Of a stretch of 7,620 bases of DNA, positions 1-6,053 are shown piece after piece; positions within the stretch are counted from its first letter, which is position 1; each line of letters begins with the position of its first letter. Location of the stretch: positions 1-7,620 of the forward strand of contig JBIIDT010000115.1 in the NCBI GenBank assembly GCA_044238145.1, written 5' to 3'. The notes beneath the pieces are model-generated. The model did no database searches and was not told the origin of the DNA. It saw only the letters and a program-made list of their open reading frames with translations. The DNA is from QWPN01 sp044238145. Its GTDB lineage: Bacteria; Planctomycetota; Planctomycetia; Pirellulales; UBA1268. The translations under genes and the position numbers were made by a program.

Positions 1-741
1 CGTCCCCACGAGCTTGACGCGATGATCGCCCAGATTGGCCCGCTGGAAATCAACGAGCGGCAGCGCGGGCCGCCCGAACGGGTCGGCTGGCGGCGGTTCG
101 AGCACGGCGACGTCGGCCAGCCGCTTCGCGCGAACGAAGGGCCGCACGATCTGCCGCCGGTCGTTGACGTCGCCAGCCGCCAGCCCGCGGACGGTCACCC
201 GCGCGTCCACGAGATCGCGAAACGTCTCGTCTGCCTGCTCGACCAGAAACGCCACGTCCTGCCCGGCCACAGCGAGCACGCCGGCGGCCCCCGCCTCCCC
301 CTCTGCGGCGATGCTGCGCACGACGCCCGTCACCTCGACGAGGTGATAGTGCCAGCGGCCGGACCGCAACTCGTCGGGGCCGACCGATCGCGGCAGCGGC
401 GGCGGAGCCGTGCCGACCTTCTCGATGACCGCCCCCACGATGCCGCCGATCATCACGCCCGCGTTCGATTGCCCCCGCACTCGCAGTCGATCGCCGGGCT
501 CGACGAGCGGGTTCGTGGGGTCATAGATGAACGTCACGCCCGTGTCGTCGGCGAGGAAGATCGTCCGCAGCGAGTCCTGGAACGAGACGACCGCCTCGAG
601 ATCGACGTCGGCCGGCGCGGTCGCGGCGGCGACGGCGGCCGCGGTCGCCAGCGGCATGTCGGGCTCGGCCAGGGCCGTGTCGCCCGCCGAAACGGCCACC
701 GCCACGATCATGGCCCACGTTCCGGCCGGCGGTCTTGCCAT
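1..741 (-). CDS. Exported OB-like repeat protein, N-terminal part; probable sensor region of a histidine kinase (partial)
   Basis: An uninterrupted frame runs leftward from ATG at 741-739 off the window edge, giving the first 247 residues. Residues 1-25 look like a signal peptide (hydrophobic AMIVAVAVSAG, then ALA before EP). Residues 48-90 form a first beta-rich unit (AVVSFQDSLRTIFLADDTG, then GDRLRVRG). Residues 131-216 form a second (LVEVTGVVRS, LVDARVTVRGL, RRQIVRPFV, ending VLEPPPADPFGRP). A third begins at about 230 with HRVKLVGT at the edge. From memory, planctomycete and acidobacterial multidomain sensor histidine kinases carry this succession outside the membrane, including the 'VLEPAPADPF'-like linker. 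The kinase part is not visible, so a stand-alone secreted protein is possible. The opposite strand is also open here, but its translation is Arg/His/Asp-rich and has no recognisable domain. The gene is divergent from the large gene at 867. The exported OB-like fold is fairly sure; the kinase identity is inference. Confidence 0.7.
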   Translation of the reverse strand, partial: MARPPAGTWAMIVAVAVSAGDTALAEPDMPLATAAAVAAATAPADVDLEAVVSFQDSLRTIFLADDTGVTFIYDPTNPLVEPGDRLRVRGQSNAGVMIGGIVGAVIEKVGTAPPPLPRSVGPDELRSGRWHYHLVEVTGVVRSIAAEGEAGAAGVLAVAGQDVAFLVEQADETFRDLVDARVTVRGLAAGDVNDRRQIVRPFVRAKRLADVAVLEPPPADPFGRPALPLVDFQRANLGDHRVKLVGT

Positions 742-866
742 GGTCCACCCGTCTTTCTGCCGCTTCCGACAGTAGTTCGACGCGACGCCGTTTCCTAGCC
801 TCGACTTCTCCTGGCCTCGGTCGCCGACCGCGCCACCCATGGAGAAGTCTGCTCGGAGTCTACGCC
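742..866. promoter_or_regulatory. Divergent intergenic region between the sensor-like gene and the large secreted protein
   Basis: This 125-bp gap separates two genes that point away from each other, so both promoters should lie in or near it. I see no convincing -35/-10 pair on either strand and no strong operator-like palindrome. The plus-strand frame of the downstream gene stays open through it (a TTG at 735 is in frame), but that translation is Ser/Arg-rich and precedes a clear signal peptide, so I treat it as untranslated. The promoter role is inferred only from gene orientation. Confidence 0.4.
855..858 (+). promoter_or_regulatory. Ribosome binding site that fixes the start of the large secreted protein
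   Basis: GGAG at 855-858 lies 8 bases before ATG at 867, a normal Shine-Dalgarno distance. A stronger GGAGAAG at 841-847 is about 19 bases away, too far for this ATG. This site and the signal peptide that begins exactly at 867 support that start over the upstream in-frame TTG at 735. Confidence 0.6.
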
Positions 867-3800
867 ATGTTCGGCCGCCGATCGAACCGATCCCTCGCGA
901 TCACGCTTCTCGTCGCCCTGCTGCCCTGCCCCCGTGCCGCCCGGGCCTACGTCGCGATCGTCAACAAGACCGATCACTCGGAGATCCACGTCGTCCCGCC
1001 GCCGGGCAAGGTCGTGATCGACGGCAAGCTCGACGACTGGGATCTCTCCGGCGCGATCACGATGTTCATCGACGAGGCGAGCAAGGCTTCGTACTCGGTC
1101 CGCGGTGCGATGATGTACGACAAGGAGTTCCTCTACGTCGGCGCCCGCGTCAAGGACCCGACGCCGATGATGAACAACTACTCCTTTGGCGGCGAAGCGA
1201 GCAAGGCCTGGGACGCCGACGCGATCCAGATCTTCCTCGTCTCCAATCCCGACCTGAAGTCGAACGCGTCGCTCCAAACGGGAGGGCGGATGTCGCCCGA
1301 GGATCAGCAGTTCGTGACCACCTTCTGGCTCTGGTATTCCACCCAGGACAAGGCCCCCGGCTTCTTCTCGCTCCGCACGCTGCAGTACCAGAACCCGACG
1401 CTCAACCCTCCGGGCGTCGAGAAGGCGATCGTCAAGGACGAGGACGGCAAGGGCTACACCATGGAATACCGCATCCCGTGGAAGGTGCTGCGGACGCCGC
1501 GGGAGATCGTTCCCGGCGACACGATGCAGTGCCAGTGGCAGCTGATGTGGGGCAACGACCGCGGCACCGCCACCCGCTGCGGCATGACCGACGTCCGCCG
1601 CGGCACGAGCGGCGACCTCGGCTACATGGGGCCGAGCTCCTGGGGCACGGCGATCTTTGAGAAGGAGGGCAACCTCAAGCTCGTCGAGAAGTCGTCGTCC
1701 GGCAGCCGCGCCGACGGGTTCATCCCCGTCGCCTTCACGCTCGACAAGCCGGCGAAGGTGAGCCTCGCGATCTGCAACGCCGAGGGCCGGCTCATCCGCA
1801 CCGGCCTCGGCGCCCAGCCCTATCCGGCCGGGCCGCAGACCTGGATGTGGGACGGCCTCGACGACGCCGACAAGCCGGTGCCGGCCGGCTCCTACACGGC
1901 GAAGATCCTCACCCACGACGGCATCGGCCAGAAGTTCGTCTGCGACGTCGGCGTCAGCGGCACGCCCCCGTACCAGACCGAGGACGGCACCGGCGGCTGG
2001 GCGGGCGACTACCGCTATCCGCAAACCATGGCCATCGATGGTGACTGCGTGATCCTCGGCACCGCCATCGCCGAAGCCTCGCAGCCGACGATCCGCACTG
2101 ATCTCGATGGCCGCAAGAAGTTTGGCACGGCCGTCGCTGGCCACGCCGTGGCCCTGCACAAGGGCTTCGGCTACACGCTTTCGGCCGGCGGCGCCAGGAT
2201 CACGAAGTTCAGTCTCGAAAACGGCATGCTCGCGCCGTTCACGACCGGCCGGCCCGAGACCGCGGTCCCCGGCATGCGGCCGGGCGAGAGCGGCCAGGAC
2301 TGGGCCGCCCGCTCGTGGCAACTTCACGGCATCGCCGCCGTGGGTGACCAACTCGTCGTCAGCAGCTTGACCGACGACAAGCTCTTTCTTCTCGACCTCG
2401 CCTCGGGCGCACCCCGCGGCGAGGCGGCCCTGCCCAAGCCCTATGGCCTGGCCGTCGGGCCGGGTGGTGGGCTTTACGCGGTCAGTGGCAAGGCCGTGGG
2501 CCGCTACGACCTGAAGGCGCAGCAGTTCACGGCGTTCGCCGAGAACCTGGAAGAGCCGAAGCACCTGGCCGTGGATGGCGCCGGCAACGTCTACGTCTCC
2601 CTCCACGGCAAGACGATGCAGGTCTGGAAGATCGCGCCCGACGGGAAGGTGCTGCTCAAGTACGGCATCGCCGGCGGCCGGCCCGAGGTCGGGAAGTTCA
2701 ACCCGGCCGGGATGCTCAAGCCGTGGAACGTCGCCGTGGACAAGAACGGCCGGCTGTGGGTGGCCGAGGCCGACTCGCAGCCCAAGCGTTATTCCGTCTG
2801 GAACCCCGACGGCACGCTCTGGAAGGAGTTCTTCGGATCCATGGACTACTCGACCACCGCCTACCTCGACCCGGCGAAGCCCGAGTTCATCTACGCCCAG
2901 TGCGTCCGGTATCGCGTCGATTACGACAAGGGCACCTGGTATCCCGACGCGACGATCCTACGGAAGCGAGACGAGGCGGGCGTGCCGCTCGGCGCCCCGG
3001 ATGCGCACGGCGGTGCGGTGATCCGGACCGTGAAGGGTCGCACGTTCTTCCTGGTGGGGAGCCTGGGACTGACGATCTACGAGCAGGTCGGCGACGCCTA
3101 CGTCCCACGGCTCGCATCCTTCACCGCCACGAAGGAGAAGATTCCGCTCGGCAAGGATGGCAAGCCGAACCCGAAGGCCAAACCGCGGCCGACGAAGGTG
3201 CCCAGCCTGTGGGTGGATGACGACAACGACGGCCAGGTCGAGCCGGAGGAGGTCCGCGAGACCGACGCGCCGTGGACGTACATGTGGACTCCGTGCGTGG
3301 ACGCCGAGATGAACCTCTACCAGCCCATCGGCAACCGCTGGGCGGCGCAGGGCGGCGCCAAGACCACGCAGCCCTATGGCATCGCCCGCTGGACGTTCCA
3401 GGGATTCAACGACAAGGGCGGGCTGGTCTACGGGAAGGTCACGGACGTGGCCACGGATCCGGACGGCGGCGCCGTCGCGGAGGCGATTCCCGATGCGACC
3501 AACGGCTCGATGGTTGCCCTCGTCTCCGGCGGGTCGCTCGAGCGCGGACAGCGGCCCCAGGGCTCGGGCCATCGCGTCGTCATGTTCTCGCCCGATGGGA
3601 AAAAGCGGTGGGAGTATCAAGACGTCCACTGCGCCTTCGCCTGGACCGGCGACGCCTACACCCCGGGCCACCTGACCGGGGCCATGGTCTTCGTCCGCGG
3701 CACCACGCCGGACTTGGTGGGCGTGACCGGCTACTACGGCCAGTACTTCCTCCTCGACAAGCAGGACGGCCTGTTCGTCGACGCCCTCGGCGAGGACCAG

Positions 3801-4763
3801 CGGAGCGTCTACAAGCTCGACCAGCACATGGTGCTCACCGAGAACTTCAATGGCACGATGTTCCGGCATCCGCAGAACGGCAAGACCTACTTCCTCGGCG
3901 GCGACGCCGACCTCCGGCTCTGGGAACTGACCGGCCTCGACACGATGAAGCGGCAGAGCCTGCAGGTGACGGTCGCACCCGAGCAGGTCGCCAAGGCCGC
4001 GGCCGCGTCGAAGCAAAACTTCCTCGCCGGGCAGATCGCCGTCGGCAAGAAGACGGCCAAACTGCCGCGGCTGAAGAAGGCCGCGGCCGACGGCACGTAC
4101 GACGAGTGGCAGGCCAGCCAGCCATTGACGATCTGCATGGAGGGCAACCGCACCGCCCAGGCCCAGCTCGGCTACGACGACCAGAGCCTCCACGTCCGCT
4201 TCCAGGTGAGCGACGAGTCGCCCTTCGTCAACACGCCGACCGACCCGCGGCTGCTCTTCAAGAGCGGCGACGCGGTGGAGGTGAACCTCGCCACCGATCT
4301 GGAGAAGCGGCCGGTCCGCGGGCAGAACCAGCAGCAGATGAAGCCGGGCGACGTGCGGATCATCGTCGCCCGCACGGCTGTAGGCGATCTCGTGGCCACG
4401 CGGTATCGCTACGTGACGACCGAAAAGGAAAAGCCCAACACGTTCAGCGTGGAGACGAAGAGTTCGGGCAAGGACACGCTCGACGACGTCGCGGTGTGGA
4501 CCGAGCTGCCGGTAAATGCCAGCGTCCAGAAGGACGGCTACGTGGTCGAGGTGGCGATCCCGTGGAAGGACCTCGGCATCGAGCCGAAGCCCGGCCTGGC
4601 CCTGAGCGGCGACCTCGGCGTGATCTATGGGAACGAAGGCGGCACGAAGAACGCGATCCGCTACCTGTGGAGCGACAAGAGCCCCGAGGTGTCGATCAAC
4701 AACGACATCCCGAGCGAGATCCGCATCCACCCGAACCAGTGGGGCGGGTGGATGCTGGAGTAG
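867..4763 (+). CDS. Giant secreted protein: CBM9-like / FlgD-type Ig / beta-propeller with EF-hand loop / CBM9-like
   Basis: This gene encodes 1298 aa. Residues 1-27 are a signal peptide (Arg-rich start, LAITLLVALL core, RAARA before YV). Residues 40-265 are CBM9-like, with VVIDGKLDDWD at 49-59, WDADAIQIF at 115-123 and YTMEYRIPWK at 197-206. Residues 282-360 are an Ig-like domain of the FlgD type (GLDDADKPVPAGSYTAKI). Residues about 376-1020 are propeller-like; the clearest NHL-type strands are EEPKHLAVDGAGNVYVS (562-578) and PWNVAVDKNGRLWVAEA (619-635). DDDNDGQVEPEE at 784-795 fits an EF-hand or dockerin calcium loop (D784, D786, D788, G789, E795). A second CBM9-like domain fills about 1064-1294 (ADGTYDEW, KSGDAVEVNL, YVVEVAIPWKDL). 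CBM9 folds bind sugars, often at reducing ends, so a surface or secreted glycan-binding role is inferred. I see no catalytic signature, transmembrane anchor or sorting tail. An enzyme of an unrecognised family remains possible. The gene appears monocistronic; its frame is intact. Confidence 0.85.
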   Translation: MFGRRSNRSLAITLLVALLPCPRAARAYVAIVNKTDHSEIHVVPPPGKVVIDGKLDDWDLSGAITMFIDEASKASYSVRGAMMYDKEFLYVGARVKDPTPMMNNYSFGGEASKAWDADAIQIFLVSNPDLKSNASLQTGGRMSPEDQQFVTTFWLWYSTQDKAPGFFSLRTLQYQNPTLNPPGVEKAIVKDEDGKGYTMEYRIPWKVLRTPREIVPGDTMQCQWQLMWGNDRGTATRCGMTDVRRGTSGDLGYMGPSSWGTAIFEKEGNLKLVEKSSSGSRADGFIPVAFTLDKPAKVSLAICNAEGRLIRTGLGAQPYPAGPQTWMWDGLDDADKPVPAGSYTAKILTHDGIGQKFVCDVGVSGTPPYQTEDGTGGWAGDYRYPQTMAIDGDCVILGTAIAEASQPTIRTDLDGRKKFGTAVAGHAVALHKGFGYTLSAGGARITKFSLENGMLAPFTTGRPETAVPGMRPGESGQDWAARSWQLHGIAAVGDQLVVSSLTDDKLFLLDLASGAPRGEAALPKPYGLAVGPGGGLYAVSGKAVGRYDLKAQQFTAFAENLEEPKHLAVDGAGNVYVSLHGKTMQVWKIAPDGKVLLKYGIAGGRPEVGKFNPAGMLKPWNVAVDKNGRLWVAEADSQPKRYSVWNPDGTLWKEFFGSMDYSTTAYLDPAKPEFIYAQCVRYRVDYDKGTWYPDATILRKRDEAGVPLGAPDAHGGAVIRTVKGRTFFLVGSLGLTIYEQVGDAYVPRLASFTATKEKIPLGKDGKPNPKAKPRPTKVPSLWVDDDNDGQVEPEEVRETDAPWTYMWTPCVDAEMNLYQPIGNRWAAQGGAKTTQPYGIARWTFQGFNDKGGLVYGKVTDVATDPDGGAVAEAIPDATNGSMVALVSGGSLERGQRPQGSGHRVVMFSPDGKKRWEYQDVHCAFAWTGDAYTPGHLTGAMVFVRGTTPDLVGVTGYYGQYFLLDKQDGLFVDALGEDQRSVYKLDQHMVLTENFNGTMFRHPQNGKTYFLGGDADLRLWELTGLDTMKRQSLQVTVAPEQVAKAAAASKQNFLAGQIAVGKKTAKLPRLKKAAADGTYDEWQASQPLTICMEGNRTAQAQLGYDDQSLHVRFQVSDESPFVNTPTDPRLLFKSGDAVEVNLATDLEKRPVRGQNQQQMKPGDVRIIVARTAVGDLVATRYRYVTTEKEKPNTFSVETKSSGKDTLDDVAVWTELPVNASVQKDGYVVEVAIPWKDLGIEPKPGLALSGDLGVIYGNEGGTKNAIRYLWSDKSPEVSINNDIPSEIRIHPNQWGGWMLE

Positions 4764-4798
4764 CCGTAGCGGCTGCCAGATGCCGGCCGGTGATGGAT

Positions 4799-4819
4799 GT
4801 GCAAACTGGCAGTCTGCAC
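4799..4819. repeat. Hairpin A: 9-bp stem with one mismatch, GGC loop
   Basis: The arms GTGCAAACT (4799-4807) and AGTCTGCAC (4811-4819) pair over nine positions except one A/C mismatch, around the loop GGC. It lies 36 bases after the stop of the large gene and has the same geometry as the hairpin at 4846-4866. No T-run follows, so a classical intrinsic terminator is unlikely. It could be a REP-like element or a structure protecting the 3' end of the transcript. Confidence 0.5.
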
Positions 4820-4845
4820 ACCGTCGCGACTCGCCAGGCCGCATT

Positions 4846-4866
4846 CCGCAGAGTGCCACTCTGCGG
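4846..4866. repeat. Hairpin B: perfect 9-bp stem, GCC loop; REP-like palindrome
   Basis: The arms CCGCAGAGT (4846-4854) and ACTCTGCGG (4858-4866) are perfectly complementary around the loop GCC. The right arm matches that of hairpin A at six of nine positions (A-TCTGC), and the left arm at five. From memory, palindromes with GCAGAGTG(G/C)CACTCTGC recur between genes in planctomycete genomes, so a dispersed REP-like family is my reading. No T-run follows, which argues against a simple Rho-independent terminator. Confidence 0.6.
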
Positions 4867-4967
4867 CTCCAGGGTTCACCGGCAATCTGCGGCGACACGG
4901 TTCCCTTGCCGCTGCTTGCCGGCCGGCCGGGTTGACCCGCCCCCCGCGGCCATGTGAACCTGTGGCT

Positions 4968-4974
4968 GGAGGAG
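4968..4974 (+). promoter_or_regulatory. Strong ribosome binding site for the coiled-coil envelope protein
   Basis: GGAGGAG at 4968-4974 sits 5 bases before ATG at 4980. It decides the start: the frame is open back to an ATG at 4797, but the extra 61 residues would be read through both hairpins and would precede an export signal that begins at 4980. In the upstream 216-bp gap, TTGACC at 4932-4937 is a possible -35, but I see no good -10 with it. Confidence 0.75.
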
Positions 4975-4979
4975 TTCCC

Positions 4980-6053
4980 ATGCGGCTGCCCTGGATCGCG
5001 ATCGTCGGCGGTGTCGTTCTCATGACGCCGGCCCGCACCGAGGAGCCGGCCGCCGACGGCACGCAGTCGGTCGTCGTGCCCGCCGAGCCGCCGGTCACGC
5101 CCGACAAGCCCTCCGTGCTCGTGCCGCCGGCCGGGTCACCCGACGCGCCACCGGCCGCGACGCCCACGCCGCCGGCCGACCCAGCCGCGCGGACCGTCGC
5201 CCCGCCCGCGACGCAGCCTCCCACGGCACCGAACCCCACGAGCCTCGCCACCGACCTCCTCGGCCAGGCACTCGAGCCGCTCGCCGACCGGCCCGGCGCC
5301 GCCCCGGTCGACCCGCGGCTCTACGCAAGGCCGCTGCCGCTGCTCGAGGCCCTCGACCGCTCCGGAGACCGGGCGCGGCGGCTGTGGATCTCGCAGGCCT
5401 ATTGGAAGACGTCGTCCGCCTTCGCCGCGGTCCGCTGGGCGACCGAGGCGATCGAGCGGCTGGAACTGGTCGCGCCCGGCGGCGATCCGCACGACCGGGC
5501 CACGCTCGACGTCGCCACGGCGGCCGCGCGGGCCGACCTCGCCGACGCCCGGGCCCAACTCGGCGCCGCCCAGCAGGAACTCGTCGACCTCACCCGGCTC
5601 CCGGTCACCGATCCCCTGCCCTGGCCGGTCGACCGGCCGCTGGCCATCCCCTACCAGACCCACTTCGAGGCGATCTTCGCCACCCGACCGGCGACCGGCC
5701 GGGTGCGGGCGATCGCCCGCACGCTGCCGGCCCGGCACGAGGCGCTCGAGGCGCGGGCGGCCGCCGTCCGGGCCGCGGAGAAGGCGCTCGTCATGGCGGA
5801 GGCGGACCACGCCCAGGCGAAGCGGCCGATCGAGGCGGTGATCCAGGCACATGCGGCCCTCGTCGGCCAGCAGCGGGAGTTCCTCCAGGCCACGAAGGCC
5901 TACAACCTCGACATCGCCGAATACGCGATGGCCGCGGCCGACCTCACCGTGCCCGACGACCGCTTCGCGGCGATGCTCATCGGGGCCCCGATCCAGTGGC
6001 GGCAGCCGGCCGACGCCCCACCCCAGCCTCCGGTCGTTCCGGCCACGCCATGA
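4980..6053 (+). CDS. Exported Pro/Ala-rich protein with TolC-like helical region
   Basis: This gene encodes 357 aa. Residues 1 to about 20 form a short signal-like segment (PWIAIVGGVVLM), although the cleavage site is unclear. Residues 22-87 are a low-complexity linker rich in Pro, Ala and Thr. Residues about 112-330 are mostly helical: a long Ala/Arg/Glu-rich stretch at 140-206, a Pro-containing break at 208-225 (TDPLPWPVDRPLAIPY), then a second long helix at 228-320 that reads like a coiled coil and ends YNLDIAEYAMAAADL. The tail is again Pro-rich. The YN-DIA-YA ending and helical hairpin pattern resemble outer-membrane efflux proteins of the TolC family, but the length is under a typical TolC (more than 400 aa) and there is no obvious beta-barrel strand, so I call it only TolC-like. 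A periplasmic or envelope role is inferred. Its stop overlaps the next start (ATGA at 6050-6053), giving translational coupling to the Dus enzyme. Confidence 0.75.
   Translation: MRLPWIAIVGGVVLMTPARTEEPAADGTQSVVVPAEPPVTPDKPSVLVPPAGSPDAPPAATPTPPADPAARTVAPPATQPPTAPNPTSLATDLLGQALEPLADRPGAAPVDPRLYARPLPLLEALDRSGDRARRLWISQAYWKTSSAFAAVRWATEAIERLELVAPGGDPHDRATLDVATAAARADLADARAQLGAAQQELVDLTRLPVTDPLPWPVDRPLAIPYQTHFEAIFATRPATGRVRAIARTLPARHEALEARAAAVRAAEKALVMAEADHAQAKRPIEAVIQAHAALVGQQREFLQATKAYNLDIAEYAMAAADLTVPDDRFAAMLIGAPIQWRQPADAPPQPPVVPATP

Noticed and set aside
22..798. A 258-codon plus-strand frame opposite the partial minus-strand gene
   Set aside because: Its translation is dominated by Arg, Asp, His and Gly with no domain pattern, typical of an antisense frame in GC-rich DNA. 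The opposite strand gives a signal peptide and recognisable beta-repeat motifs.
735..866. N-terminal extension of the large protein from an in-frame TTG at 735
   Set aside because: The extra 44 residues are Ser/Arg-rich and would bury a clear signal peptide that starts at ATG 867, which has its own ribosome binding site. It would also overlap the start of the divergent gene.
795..2606. A 603-codon minus-strand open frame inside the large gene
   Set aside because: It has a repetitive Arg/Ala/Val/Asp/His composition and no motif, while the plus strand encodes clear CBM9-like, Ig-like and NHL patterns. It is a shadow of codon bias.
4799..4892. CRISPR-like or phage attachment reading of the repeated palindromes
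   Set aside because: Only two full copies are present, they are diverged, with no regular spacers, and there are no cas, integrase or tRNA genes nearby.
2958..4898. A 646-codon minus-strand open frame over the C-terminal half of the large gene and the hairpin region
   Set aside because: It has the same antisense composition and no recognisable domain; the plus-strand CBM9-like domain explains the coding signal.
3272..4957. A 561-codon plus-strand frame overlapping the large gene in another phase
   Set aside because: It is a highly Arg/Gly/Pro-rich translation without domains, and it overlaps a well-supported gene.
4797..4979. 61-residue N-terminal extension of the TolC-like protein from ATG 4797
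   Set aside because: It would be read through the two hairpins, is Cys/Arg/Pro-rich, and precedes both a strong ribosome binding site (4968-4974) and an export signal starting at 4980.
5384..6049. N-terminal extension of the Dus gene in its own frame, overlapping the TolC-like gene
   Set aside because: The extension is low-complexity Arg/Gly/Pro/Ala sequence; the FMN-binding motif that starts Dus proteins lies about 23 residues after the ATG at 6050.
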